A stretch of 64,000 bases of DNA from Ilyomonas sp963847085 (GCA_963847085.1 CAWJYO010000010.1:286298-350297), one strand, 5' to 3'; shown: positions 35,614 through 45,415, counted from the stretch's first letter. Made by a program: numbers and translations. Notes: generated by a model not told the origin, from the sequence alone.

Positions 35614-36435
35614 ATGAATATTTCGCAATTGGTTGAACAAATCAAACAAAAACAAACTTATTTGTGTGTAGGCTTAGACACAGATGTCACAAAACTTCCA
35701 CATCATTTACAACATAAGAAAGATGGCGTTGTTACGTTCAACAAAGCCATCATTGATGCTACAAAAGAACACTGTGTTTCGTATAAAATTAACACTGCAT
35801 TTTATGAGTCGCAAGGCTTAAGAGGCTGGCAGGCAATGGAAGAAACTTTGCGCCACATTCCTTCAACGCATTTTACGATTGCAGATGCCAAGCGTGGCGA
35901 TATTGGCAACACATCGGCGCACTACGCCAAAACATTTTTTGAAACCCTGCCGTTTGATGCGGTTACAGTGAACCCATACATGGGAGAAGATAGTGTTCGT
36001 CCTTTTTTAGAATATGAAAATAAGATAACCATCTTGTTAGGATTAACGTCTAACAGTGGCGCGAACGATTTTGAAATGCAGCGTTTATCATCCAACAAAA
36101 ATTCAGAACAATATTTGTATGAATTGGTGTTGCAAAAAGCAACGGAATGGGGAACGGTAAATAATACCATGTTTGTAATTGGCGCAACAAGAGCAGAGCA
36201 GTTTTCTTTGGTTAGAAAAATCATTCCCGATCATTTTTTATTGGTTCCGGGAATTGGAGCACAGGGCGGAAGTTTAGAAGATGTTTCGCAGCATGCTATG
36301 AATACAAACTTTGGATTGTTGGTGAACGCAAGCCGTGCCGTTATTTATGCAGGAAGTCGTGAAGATTTTAGTGTGAAAGCAGGCGAAGCGGCTCAACATT
36401 ATCATCAACAAATGAAAGACTTGCTGAGTAAATAA
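35614..36435 (+). CDS. pyrF: Orotidine-5'-phosphate decarboxylase (type 2)
   Basis: The 273-residue enzyme converts OMP to UMP, the last step of de novo pyrimidine synthesis. YLCVGLDTDVTKLP is the N-terminal strand and FTIADAKRGDIGNTSAHYAK (about 88-107) carries the catalytic Lys-Asp network of the longer type 2 enzymes. VTVNPYMGEDSVRPFLEY and LLVPGIGAQGG bind phosphate. Length fits the type 2 class of about 270 residues. TACTTTTG at 35,601-35,608 is a candidate -7 element very close to the start. Confidence 0.95.
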   Translation: MNISQLVEQIKQKQTYLCVGLDTDVTKLPHHLQHKKDGVVTFNKAIIDATKEHCVSYKINTAFYESQGLRGWQAMEETLRHIPSTHFTIADAKRGDIGNTSAHYAKTFFETLPFDAVTVNPYMGEDSVRPFLEYENKITILLGLTSNSGANDFEMQRLSSNKNSEQYLYELVLQKATEWGTVNNTMFVIGATRAEQFSLVRKIIPDHFLLVPGIGAQGGSLEDVSQHAMNTNFGLLVNASRAVIYAGSREDFSVKAGEAAQHYHQQMKDLLSK

Positions 36436-36611
36436 TAACGAGCTCTTTGTTGCAGAGAAGATAAGAGAACAAAGTATACGATGAGAAAATATCATCCCAC
36501 GAAACCTTTTATTTCTCTCATGCTCTCTGCGGTAAAAAATCGGGCAAAAACAAATCTTGATTTATTTTTACAGCACCACAATCATCAATCAAAATAAATT
36601 TTTTAAACACC

Positions 36612-37799
36612 TTGATAGACCAACTACAAAAAGTTAACAACGAAGAAAGAGCCGTTTTGGTAGGATTGATACAAAAAGATGAAACGGAACAGCAGGTTCG
36701 GGAATACATGGATGAGCTTTCTTTTTTAGCTGAAACCGCCGGTGCTGTTACAGTAAGACGATTTACCCAAAAGTTGCAACATCCTGATAGCCGCACATTT
36801 GTGGGCAGCGGTAAGCTGGAAGAAATTAAAAATTATGTGCAAAACAAAAACATCAACGTTGCCATTTTTGATGATGAACTCTCTGGCTCGCAGATCACCA
36901 ATATTGAAAAAGAACTGGGCATAAAAACCATTGACAGAAGCGATTTGATACTTGATATTTTTGCGCGTCGTGCCCGAACGGCGCAGGCGAAAGTGCAGGT
37001 GGAACTTGCGCAATACCAATACCTGTTGCCACGCTTAAAAGGCATGTGGAAACACCTGGAACGGCAAGGTGGTGGCATTGGGTCAAGAGGCCCGGGTGAA
37101 ACGGAAATTGAAACCGACCGACGCATTGTGAACAACAAAATTACACTGCTTCGCAAGCGGTTGGGTGATATAGAAAAACAATCGTTCACGCAACGAAAGG
37201 AGCGTGGAGAATTGATTCGTGTTTCGTTGGTTGGTTATACCAATGTTGGTAAGAGCACCATCATGAATGTACTCAGTAAAAGCGATGTGTTTGCCGAAAA
37301 CAAATTGTTTGCAACACTCGATACTACTACGCGAAAAGTGGTATGGGAGAACACGCCTTTTTTGTTGAGTGATACGGTTGGCTTTATTCGTAAGTTGCCT
37401 CATCATTTGATAGAAAGCTTTAAGAGTACACTGGATGAAGTGCGTGAAGCGGATATATTGCTTCATGTGGTTGATATTTCGCATCCGCAATACGAGGAGC
37501 ACATAGGCGTGGTAAACAAAATTTTGCAGGAATTGAATGCGTTTGACAAGCCCGTGTTGATGATATTTAATAAGATGGATTTGTACGAAAAACAAACCTT
37601 CGACGAGTGGCTGCAACCCGATGTGCGGATAGAATTGCTACGCGATTTGCGGGAACGTTGGGAACGCGAAACCGCTGGCAACAGCGTATTTATTTCAGCA
37701 ACCGAAAAGCAAAATGTGGAAGGCTTACGCGATTGTATTTTGCAAAAAGTAAAGGAGATGTATAGTATTCGTTATCCTTATAAGCAGGCATTTTCGTAA
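36612..37799 (+). CDS. hflX: Ribosome-associated GTPase HflX
   Basis: The 395-residue GTPase splits stalled or heat-damaged ribosomes in the family. The N-terminal HflX domain includes FVGSGKLEEIKNYV and an ATP-site region with ERQGGGIGSRGPGETEIETDRR (about 148-169). G1 is GYTNVGKST (near 207), G3 is DTVGF, and G4 is NKMD. Translation is assigned to TTG at 36,612, because no ATG lies upstream in frame before the conserved start. The gene ends 88 bp before tRNA-Asn, just outside the integrated elements. Confidence 0.93.
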   Translation: MIDQLQKVNNEERAVLVGLIQKDETEQQVREYMDELSFLAETAGAVTVRRFTQKLQHPDSRTFVGSGKLEEIKNYVQNKNINVAIFDDELSGSQITNIEKELGIKTIDRSDLILDIFARRARTAQAKVQVELAQYQYLLPRLKGMWKHLERQGGGIGSRGPGETEIETDRRIVNNKITLLRKRLGDIEKQSFTQRKERGELIRVSLVGYTNVGKSTIMNVLSKSDVFAENKLFATLDTTTRKVVWENTPFLLSDTVGFIRKLPHHLIESFKSTLDEVREADILLHVVDISHPQYEEHIGVVNKILQELNAFDKPVLMIFNKMDLYEKQTFDEWLQPDVRIELLRDLRERWERETAGNSVFISATEKQNVEGLRDCILQKVKEMYSIRYPYKQAFS

Positions 37800-37833
37800 T
37801 ACTTTTTAATTACCATAGATTTTCAAAAAACGA

Positions 37834-37864
37834 TTTGGAAAAAAGCGATTTTCTCCTATTTTTG
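37834..37864 (+). promoter_or_regulatory. Consensus promoter of tRNA-Asn
   Basis: TTTG (37,834-37,837), a 19-bp spacer and TATTTTTG (37,857-37,864) match the Bacteroidota sigma consensus exactly. The tRNA begins 24 bp downstream. Confidence 0.8.
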
Positions 37865-37887
37865 CAGCCCCTTACAAAAAGGAATAC

Positions 37888-37961
37888 TCCCGAATAGCTC
37901 AGTTGGTTAGAGCATCTGACTGTTAATCAGAGGGTCACTGGTTCAAGTCCAGTTTCGGGAG
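37888..37961 (+). tRNA. tRNA-Asn (anticodon GTT)
   Basis: The 74-nt gene folds as a full cloverleaf. Acceptor TCCCGAA pairs with TTCGGGA, followed by discriminator G. The D-arm is GCTC-AGTTGGTTAGA-GC. The anticodon arm is TCTGA-CTGTTAA-TCAGA with GTT at 37,922-37,924. The T-arm contains GGTTCAAGTCC. CCA is not encoded. Its 3' half is repeated at 50,205 and 63,963, which marks it as the attachment site of two tandem integrative elements; the gene itself remains intact. Confidence 0.97.
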
Positions 37962-37979
37962 CTTGAAAATGAAGCACTT
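37917..37979 (+). repeat. Attachment repeat, copy 1 (tRNA-Asn 3' end)
   Basis: A 63-bp sequence running from the anticodon stem through the tRNA end and 18 bp beyond (TGACTGTTAATCAGAGG...GAAGCACTT). It is repeated with one mismatch at 50,205-50,267, and partly at 63,963. It is the left att site of element 1. Confidence 0.9.
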
Positions 37980-38009
37980 ATAACGTTTATTGTTGTAAGT
38001 GCTTTTTTC
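37972..38009 (+). terminator. Terminator of tRNA-Asn
   Basis: AAGCACTTATAAC (37,972-37,984) pairs with GTTGTAAGTGCTT (37,992-38,004) with one mismatch, followed by TTTTC. An equivalent AAGCACTT...AAGTGCTTTTTT hairpin follows the att copy at 50,260-50,295, so each integration preserved a tRNA terminator. Confidence 0.8.
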
Positions 38010-38031
38010 ATTTGCATACTTTTTGCATACA
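38009..38031 (+). repeat. Element 1 left-end twin repeat (candidate integrase arm site)
   Basis: CATTTGCATACTTTTTGCATACA contains two TTTGCATAC units 11 bp apart. The same 23-mer, with two spacer differences, lies at 50,055-50,077 next to the element 1 integrase start. Confidence 0.75.
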
Positions 38032-38076
38032 TCGCTATCTTTTAGCCTGCCTCTCCCGATTTAACGATCAGTTGAT

Positions 38077-38469
38077 TCAGTATTCATCGCCATAATCTTT
38101 ACCCGTTCCATTGCAATCGTAGTATTCAACTTTTTCTAAATCTTCAGAATTTCCACCATTATTGTAGCAAGAAATACATATTTCATCATAGTCATCATGA
38201 CCCATATCTATTTCTGATGCTTGTTCTCCACAGTTTTTACAAACTAATAAATATCCAAAACCAGAGCAGCGTTTACATTTAAAGGATTCTTCATTGTTCT
38301 GGTAACGAATCTGAGCTTCATTACTTGCTTCGTTTGTGGAATTAAGATTTAAGTTTTTTTGTGACTTTTTATTTCTATCATTAAAAAATAGTGAGAGCAT
38401 GCAAACCAGCAAAATGCAAGCGATAACTAATAGAATCGTTTCAGACGGATATTTAACTAAATAGATCAA
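38077..38469 (-). CDS. Membrane-anchored zinc-ribbon-like protein
   Basis: The 130-residue product has one N-terminal membrane helix (ETILLVIACILLVCMLSLFF), a polar linker, and a Cys-rich C-terminal domain with CKRCSGFGYLLVCKNCG, ICISCYNNGG and YYDCNGTGKDYG. The CxxCxGxG-like spacing recalls the DnaJ zinc domain, but no J-domain is present. It is accessory cargo at the left end of element 1, transcribed toward the tRNA. The start (TTG at 38,469) is uncertain. I do not recognise the family. Confidence 0.55.
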   Translation of the reverse strand: MIYLVKYPSETILLVIACILLVCMLSLFFNDRNKKSQKNLNLNSTNEASNEAQIRYQNNEESFKCKRCSGFGYLLVCKNCGEQASEIDMGHDDYDEICISCYNNGGNSEDLEKVEYYDCNGTGKDYGDEY

Positions 38470-38565
38470 TGTGATTATTGAAAAGCCAACTATTAAGTAA
38501 AACTTTCAATATTGCTTACCTATTTGCATTTCAGTTTTTAAAGCTTGCTTGAATTTTCTAATCTA

Positions 38566-40947
38566 TCAACCCATATTATACAAATAACTCTGAAAACCAA
38601 GGAAAGTATTTCTAATGCTTGCTATGTCGCCAAGTTCTTTTTTGGCATCAGGTATGGCTTTATATTTCAAAATGAGCAAAGGAGTTAGCTTACTTTCATC
38701 CAGTTCATACACCCCTGAATTAATATACTTGCTTAACACGAAGTTTAAAAACTCTTGCTGTTTACTGTTGTAATTCTTTAAATGAATTTTTGCGCTTTCG
38801 GCTCTTGCTATCCTATCTATCATTGAAGTATGAAAAGACACATGAGCCAACACATCATATATGTCGCTGTTTTCTGCATGAAGCACTTTTTGAAATTCTT
38901 CTAATTGCTGCTTCGCAAACCCTTTTTCTTTCAGTTCTTCTAATAGTTTTCTTCTGGTATCTGGTTTACTCCAAATATCCCTTAATTGAGCCTCATCTTT
39001 AAACAGTTCTGGCAATGTGCCAAACATGCGTTGTAAAAATTCTTCTGCACTCATAGGCGTGCCATCAGGGTTCCAAAAGGAGGTTTTAACGGTATGGTCT
39101 AACTCTCTTATTTTACCATCCCCCAGTTTTACTTTTATTATTCTTCTTGGTGCATCGTTACACCGGCAAGGCGAATAACCGCAAACATCACAAACTGGTT
39201 CCGGTACTTTTTCACAAACGCAAGGTGTTTGCCCGCAAACCTTGCATTCTTTCGGGGTTGGTGGCGGTGTTGTTGTTTCAGGCTCTAAGGGTTCGCCATC
39301 CCATTCAGGATCGCTAAAGTTCTTGTATGCCTCTACAAAGTCGTAAATGGTGAAATAATCCTTGCCATCAAATAAGCCGTGTTCCCCTGCCTACTATTTG
39401 CTTAAACTCAATGATTTGCTTTACAGGGCGCAATAAAACAATGTTTCTTACTTCCGGTGCATCAACGCCAGTGCTTAGCTTTTGAGAAGTGGTTAGAATG
39501 GTAGGAATGCTTTTTTCATTATCCTGAAATTCTTTTAAATATTGCTCACCCAACTTGCCATCATCAGCCGTAACCCTGTGGCAATAATTCGGGTTTTTAC
39601 TCCTTGCCGTTTGGTTAATCAAATTCCTTACAGCCAGTGCATGTTCCTGGGTGGCGCAAAACACTAATGTTTTTTGGTTTTGGTCTATCATGTTCATAAA
39701 GGTTTTTACACGATAGCGTTCAATGTCCATTAGCTCTATAACGCGGTTTTGGTCTTCCATGCCATACACTTTGCCTTCTTCAATTTCACCTTCAATTATT
39801 ATATCATCAGAAGTATAAATGTAATTATCGCCGGTGGTTGCAATTTGCTTTACTTTAAACGGTGTTAGAAAGCCATCGTTAATACCTTGCTTTAATGAGT
39901 AGATGTAAACAGGTTCGCCAAAATACTTGTAAGTGTCAACGTTTTCGTTTCTTTTTGGAGTGGCGGTTAATCCTAATTGATAGGCAGGGCTGAAATGTTC
40001 CATGATAGCCCGCCAGTTGCTTTCATCATTTGCGCCGCCTCTGTGGCACTCGTCTATAATTATAAAATCAAAAAAGTCCCGCTCGTATTCGCCAAAATAA
40101 GGTGTGTTGTTTGCCCCACTCATAAAGGTTTGAAAAATGGTAAAGAACACACTCCCGTTTTTTGGTACTCTCCCTTTCTTTCTTATGTCTTCAGGTGCTA
40201 ATACGCACTAAAGCATCTTCTTCAAATGAACTAAAAGCATTAAATGCCTGGTTTGCCAAAATATTACGGTCTGCTAAAAACAATATCCTTGGGCTTCTTT
40301 TTCCATCCTCTTTTATATTCCACCTGGCATTAAACAGTTTCCATGCTATTTGAAACGCAATGGCTGTTTTGCCGGTGCCAGTGGCAAGGGTTAATAAAAT
40401 ACGGTCTTGCTTGCGGGAAACGGCTTCTATGACGTTGGTAACGGCATTTTGCTGATAGTATCTTGGTTGCCATGTGCCGCCTTTATCTTCAAAAGGAATG
40501 TCTAATAAATTGATTCTTTACACATGTGCTTGCTTTGGGGTTGGCAATAGCTTCGGCTTGTAAATAGCTATGTTCCATAATTCATCGGGCGAAGGAAAGG
40601 CGGTAACATCGCCTTCTGTGCCTTCCTGCATGTCTATACCGTAAATCTGTAAACCATTGGTGCTGTAGGTAAAGCGTATTTGTAATCTTGCCTGCATAGT
40701 CTTTGGCTTGTGCTACGCCTGATGTATAATGTAAATCTCTTTTTTTGGCTTCTATTACCGCCAAATTGCGGTTGCGGTATTGCAGTACATAATCTGCCTT
40801 GTCGGGCTTGCTACGCTGACCATGACCAATTAAACGACCTTTAGAAATAGGAAACTCCCTACGCACTTTGCTACCTTCTACAACGCCCCAACCGGCTTTG
40901 AGTAAAGCAGGGTCTATGTATTCGGCTCTGGTTTCGGTTTCGTTCAT
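38566..40947 (-). pseudogene. hsdR: Type I restriction R subunit, frameshifted
   Basis: Pieces in different frames add up to a complete HsdR of about 790 residues. The N-terminal nuclease domain (PDKADYVLQYRNRNLAVIEAK, from ATG 40,947) is followed after frame changes near 40,640 and 40,150-40,520 by a DEAD-like helicase with IIDECHRGG, LGLTATPKR and IVGRGTRL, then a Cys-rich segment near 39,150-39,260. The EcoEI_R_C-type C-terminus begins MSAEEFLQRMFGTLPELF. The ATG overlaps the hsdS TGA as ATGA. Several indels break it; homopolymer errors are possible. Confidence 0.85.
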
Positions 40948-42220
40948 GCAAGTACGGCTGTTTGTGCGGTGGTTAATTCGCCTTTAAATGCTTTATCTAA
41001 AATGCTTTTCTTTAAATCTTCTAATTCGTTTAGTTTTTGCTGATAAAGAGTTTCTAATTTTTTGGTATTAGTAAGAAGAGTTTTATCCAGTGTAAAAGCT
41101 ATCTTCTATTTGTTCATTCAATGCTTTTGGGATAAGTATTGCATGATTTATCATAGTGTTTTCAAAAGGCAATTGAGGTTCGAGCAGAGCCGGAAGACAT
41201 GCTTCCTTATTTGTAAATCTGCTATAATACCAGAAAGTAATGTCATCAATAAAGAAATTCAGGATAGTTATCATGATTCAATTTTTGGATGAAAAGTTAA
41301 CATGTTTGAGTTAATTCTTATAGGGTCAAATTCAACTTCATCATTGTAAACATCTAAGTTTCCAATAGTTGCCACGAGTAGTAACCATTACTACATCGTT
41401 AGCGCTTCAATTAGCCTTTACCTATGGCTTTATCCTTCAATTCAGCTAATAATACATTTTACATGTTAAAGTTAAAGTCCCGTCTGGTCTTACATTCTTT
41501 GTGTTTAAAAAAAGACAAAACCCATCGTTTGAAAAATCACTTTGTACTGGATAGTTTTTACCTCTATCTCAATTAATGATTTCTATCAAATCACTATCTC
41601 CTAACTTCTTTTCTAGCCAATTTCACCTATTGTTGTAGAAAAACTAGATATTCAGATAACTTTGAAACAATTCTTTTGTATTATTCAGGTTCTTTCGCAC
41701 ATTGGCTTTCGCCTGGTCTATTGCTGCAAAGGCTTCATCTAAAATGGAAACAATGCGTTGTTGTTCTGAAAGGGATTTTGGGAAATGCAATTTCAATTTG
41801 CTTCAGGTTATCATTGTAAAGTCTTGAAATTGTAGCTCCTTTAGTTGACTGCCAATTACATATATTCAATAAAAGTAGTTATAAAAGTAATTATCCAACA
41901 ACTTGCTTAATTCGTCAAGTTATCAATCCAGACATTATTTGAATCTTGAAAGTATGCTGGTTCCACATTATATCTAACACGTCTACCAATAGTTGCTGAT
42001 GCGGACATAAGAATATCTCCATTTTTTAGGGAATGAAAATTTTTTTCTAAATTCATTATAGATTTCTTTAGAAATGAAAGGAATCGGGCTCTTTTCCAAA
42101 TGTTCCAATGTTATAAAATGTTATGTCGCCAGCAGGTGAAGTTTGTTCTTTAAAAACTCTTTTGCACATCGACAAACTGCAAATATCACCCAACTTTTTT
42201 ATTTCCCATCCTTCTCTCAT
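40944..42220 (-). pseudogene. hsdS: Type I restriction specificity subunit, frameshifted
   Basis: The ATG at 42,220 overlaps the hsdM stop (ATGA) and opens REGWEIKKLGDICSLSM, the usual start of an HsdS target-recognition domain. A second domain reads IDDITFWYYSRFTNKEACLP and later AILIPKALNEQIEDSF. The coiled-coil end LNELEDLKKSILDKAFKGEL closes it. At least four frame breaks are present, spread over 41,050-42,100. HsdS sets the DNA sequence recognised by the methylase and nuclease; as read here it cannot be made in full. Confidence 0.8.
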
Positions 42221-43676
42221 ATCAGTTCTTTTATAGTTTGAAGAATATCGGCGGTTTCCTCATCCAAAGCTTCCATTTCAGCTAATATTTCCTGTGGGCT
42301 TCTTAGTGCTGCTTCTTCTGGTTTGTTTGGATTTTTTACACTCAAATCGTAGTTTTGTGTTTGCACATCTGCCATGCTAAGCTTCCAGCTTTTTACAGTT
42401 TCCGGCTTGTTCTTTTGCAGGGCTAAAAATTCCTGCATATCGGCATCATTCAATGGGTTGGTTTTGCCCATATTGCGCCCTGCATCTAAGGCATAATACC
42501 AAATGCTTTGCGTGGGGCTGCCTTTGGTAAAAAACAACACAACCGTTTTTACGCCTGCCCCTGTAAACGTACCGGCTGGCATATCTAATATGGTATGCAG
42601 GTTACAGGTAGTGAGCAAATGCCTGCGCAATGCAACAGAAGCATTATCGCTGTTGCTTAAAAACGTGTTTTTAATAACAATAGCTGCTCTGCCGCCTGCT
42701 TTTAAATTTTTAATAAAGTGCTGTAAAAACAAGAAAGCGGTTTCGCCGGTTTTAATATCAAAGTTTTGCTGCACTTCCGGTCTTTCATTACCGCCAAACG
42801 GTGGGTTTGCTAATATCACATCGAAGCGGTCTTTTTCCTGCATATCTCTTATGCTTTCGGTAAGGGTGTTGGTATGAATAATATTGGGTGCTTCAATGCC
42901 ATGCAAAATCATATTCATTACACCAATGATGTAGGCTAAATTCTTTTTCTCTTTACCGTAAAAGGTTTTGGTTTGTAAGGTTTCTAAATCGTTGGTGCTT
43001 AGGTTTTCGCGGTCTTTGGTTAAGTATTCAAAGCTTTCGCACAGAAAGCCGCAACTGCCACAGGCACCATCATAAATGCGTTCACCAATTTTGGGTTGTA
43101 TCACTTCAATAATGGCACGAATGAGTGGACGTGGCGTGTAATACTGCCCACCATTGCGCCCTGCATTGCCCATGTTTTTAATCTTGGTTTCGTACAGGTG
43201 GCTCAATTCGTGTTTGTCTCTGGAAGTACGAAAAGGCAAGCCATCTGCCAAGTCAATAATTTCTCTGAGGTTGTAACCGCTTTGTATTTTGTTTTTAAGC
43301 TCGCTGAAAATTTCACCGATCTTGTATTGTATGGTTTGCGGGCTGTCTGCCTGTTTGTTTAAAGCCTGCCAAATAAGGGAATAGCTTTTGGTCAACAAAG
43401 CGCACCAAATCAGTTGCCAGTCATCGCCTTGTGAATGTCCAGCTTGCCCATTTCGTTTTTAGGCATTGCCCAGGCATTCCACCTGTATTCTTCATCAATG
43501 ATGTATTTGTACTCTTTGCCGTTTAATTCGGCTTCATCGGCCTTGTCTTGCTCCAGTTCATCCAAATAGCGAAGAAACATAACCCATGAAGTTTGCCCAA
43601 TGTAATCTAATTCGCTATCGGCACCGGAATCCTTGTAAAGAATGTCGTCTATGTTTTTGAAAGTTTGTTCAAACAT
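42217..43676 (-). pseudogene. hsdM: Type I restriction methyltransferase, frameshifted near N-terminus
   Basis: A start at 43,676 gives the HsdM N-terminal helical domain (DSELDYIGQTSWVMFLRYLDE). Frame changes near 43,400 and 43,370 join it to the catalytic domain (open from about 43,398), with NGGQYYTPRPLIRA, motif I IYDGACGSCGFL and the N6-adenine motif ILANPPFGGNE. The total is about 485 residues, normal for the family. It is the first gene of an hsdM-hsdS-hsdR operon with ATGA overlaps. One or two bases would restore the frame. Confidence 0.87.
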
Positions 43677-43767
43677 TGGCTGTTAGTGGCTTTAAATTGC
43701 TTTGGCAAGTATAACGATAATGGTTTATGATTGCGATGGAAAATACAATTTAATTTCTGTTTGAGTT

Positions 43768-43908
43768 ATGGAAGATTTATTAAGCGATTTTGAAACGGCA
43801 GAATATTATATGAAGCGGTACAAGAGTAGGGGAAAGCTGATTATGATTTTTTCGATTCTCTGCTTTACACTTGGGTTTATCGTTGCATGTTCAATTTATA
43901 GGCATTGA
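43768..43908 (+). CDS. Small membrane protein (46 aa)
   Basis: The ATG at 43,768 encodes 46 residues: a charged N-terminus (MEDLLSDFETAEYYMKRYKS) and one C-terminal membrane helix (LIMIFSILCFTLGFIVAC). It is divergent from hsdM and ends 9 bp before the displaced copy of the rep 3' end. A similar small membrane ORF lies in the same relation to the intact rep gene (45,219-45,350). Function unknown; coding status is plausible but unproven. Confidence 0.4.
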   Translation: MEDLLSDFETAEYYMKRYKSRGKLIMIFSILCFTLGFIVACSIYRH

Positions 43909-43917
43909 AAGGAGGTC

Positions 43918-44037
43918 TTAATCTAAAGTCATATCAATGTGATTTCCTAAAATGCTTTCTAAACCGGCATCGGGTATGAATGTCGTTAGAGTACTTTCAT
44001 AATCTTCACTTAACCAGTCTCTACTTTTTAGGTTGTA
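43918..44037 (-). repeat. Detached 120-bp copy of the rep 3' end
   Basis: The segment is identical over 120 bp to 45,416-45,535. It starts exactly at the stop codon and encodes the last 39 residues of Rep. No other rep sequence is attached to it. The 1,378 bp between the two copies form a small cassette. Confidence 0.9.
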
Positions 44038-44059
44038 AGGACTTTTTATGGTGGCTATT

Positions 44060-44257
44060 TTAGGGATGCACTATTTTTTTTCTAATAACTGGAGCATATT
44101 TGCCCTCTCCTTGTAGTTTATATAAACTTTCCTTAGTTGATTTCATTAGGGCTTCATATGAAGCTAACCAATTAGGACTTAGGCCCACATTTTGCCCTTG
44201 AAGGTTAACGAAATCTTTGTTATAAATTTGACTATATAATTTTTCCAATAGTTTCAT
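44060..44257 (-). CDS. Hypothetical protein (65 aa)
   Basis: From the ATG at 44,257 the product is about 65 residues, basic and helical (MKLLEKLYSQIYNKDFVNL, KESLYKLQGEGKYAPVIRKK). It begins 13 bp after the stop of the 214-residue exported protein and probably shares its transcript. The family is not recognised. Confidence 0.45.
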   Translation of the reverse strand: MKLLEKLYSQIYNKDFVNLQGQNVGLSPNWLASYEALMKSTKESLYKLQGEGKYAPVIRKKIVHP

Positions 44258-44270
44258 GATCAATTTACCA

Positions 44271-44915
44271 TTACGAGACTGTAATAGTATGCTTATTGGA
44301 TTCTAGATTATCATAAGCGTTTTTAGCAACGACACCGATATCGTTAGGTAAAAAGCCATTTGAAAAAGAGCTAGGAATATTAGTATGAGAAAAAACAGTA
44401 AATTTATTTTTTGCGAAGTCTTCAATGTTCTTTTGCGTAACTGGATCCAAATTCCCATCGGCGTAAACTGCTTCGAGAATGGCAGGAACAGCGAATTGTA
44501 AAACCGGTACAATATCTCTGGAACTAAATGGCGAGAGCTTAGTAGCAAGTCCTCTGTCATGAGCCGCCTTTCTTGAAAAACTCATGAAGTTGTTAAAGGA
44601 ATTCATTAATGAATGATTTTCAGGACTGCCACTAATTAATTTATCTATACGTTTCACATCCTCGTCATGTTTACCCAATTCTGTTTGAAAGCCTCCATTA
44701 ACAACTGTTTTATAAACAAATGATACATCAGCTTGATTAATAATGAAATTGCAATAGTTACCGATAATGGAGATTGTTGTAAGCTGGTCAGGGGTTAAAT
44801 TAGAATTGGCAGGTCTTTGCGAAAAACACGGAAATGAAAAAGATAAAACAAAAAAGAAAGAAATTACAATTATCTTAATTCTTCCGACCTGAAAGAATGT
44901 ACAATTAGTATTCAT
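44271..44915 (-). CDS. Exported protein of unknown function in repeat-flanked cassette
   Basis: The 214-residue product has a hydrophobic N-terminal signal (IKIIVISFFFVLSFSFPCFS-Q) and a helical mature region. Internal features include NYCNFIINQADVSFVYKTVV, NSFNNFMSFSRKAAHDRGLA and VPAILEAVYADGNLDP. No catalytic motif is visible and I do not recognise the family. It is the main gene of the 1.4-kb cassette bounded by 120-bp direct repeats of the rep 3' end, which suggests it was acquired as a unit. Confidence 0.55.
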   Translation of the reverse strand: MNTNCTFFQVGRIKIIVISFFFVLSFSFPCFSQRPANSNLTPDQLTTISIIGNYCNFIINQADVSFVYKTVVNGGFQTELGKHDEDVKRIDKLISGSPENHSLMNSFNNFMSFSRKAAHDRGLATKLSPFSSRDIVPVLQFAVPAILEAVYADGNLDPVTQKNIEDFAKNKFTVFSHTNIPSSFSNGFLPNDIGVVAKNAYDNLESNKHTITVS

Positions 44916-44926
44916 TTTGATTCAAT

Positions 44927-45091
44927 TTATACTAAATGATGAAATATTTCCATAATGTGCAAAACTTTGGTAATGGCCCGGTTTGAAATTTGATGTCCTC
45001 TTTCTACATAATAATTAAGATGTGTAAGAACGAAATCTGATTTAATAGCATGTCTTACAAAGAATGAGGGAATATTTCTTCTCCGCATCAT
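44927..45091 (-). CDS. Small ORF (54 aa) upstream of exported protein
   Basis: The ATG at 45,091 gives 54 residues, very basic and His-rich (MMRRRNIPSFFVRHAIKSDF ... FHHLV), ending 11 bp before the next start. No signal peptide or family is seen. It may be a short regulatory peptide, or chance. Confidence 0.28.
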   Translation of the reverse strand: MMRRRNIPSFFVRHAIKSDFVLTHLNYYVERGHQISNRAITKVLHIMEIFHHLV

Positions 45092-45218
45092 TCACTGACA
45101 TCTTTAAAACATCGTGTGTGCAGCGGTTCACCTCCCTGCAATATTCATTACTGTAGTAGGCGTAAGATGTTGAACTATTACAGATAAAAACACTGTCTTT
45201 TGCGATTGCGGTAACAAC

Positions 45219-45350
45219 ATGATGTTATGTTCTAACGGAAGGCGAAACGGCAAAAGAAAGAAGCAAGTACCAATCCACGCTAGCTATTGGGTGTTGATTG
45301 AGATAGCAATTGTTGTGGGCATTGTCGCAGGAAGATGGTTTTCATTGTAA
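45219..45350 (+). CDS. Small membrane protein (43 aa)
   Basis: The ATG at 45,219 encodes 43 residues with a basic N-terminus (NGRRNGKRKKQ) and a C-terminal membrane helix (YWVLIEIAIVVGIVAGRWF). It converges on rep, ending 65 bp before the rep stop. It resembles in layout, but not in sequence, the 46-residue ORF beside the detached rep fragment. Confidence 0.4.
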   Translation: MMLCSNGRRNGKRKKQVPIHASYWVLIEIAIVVGIVAGRWFSL

Positions 45351-45415
45351 ATGCAAGCTCTTTTTGTAATTCTGTTATTCTTTATACTTAAACAAACTAA
45401 ACTAAAGTTATACTT

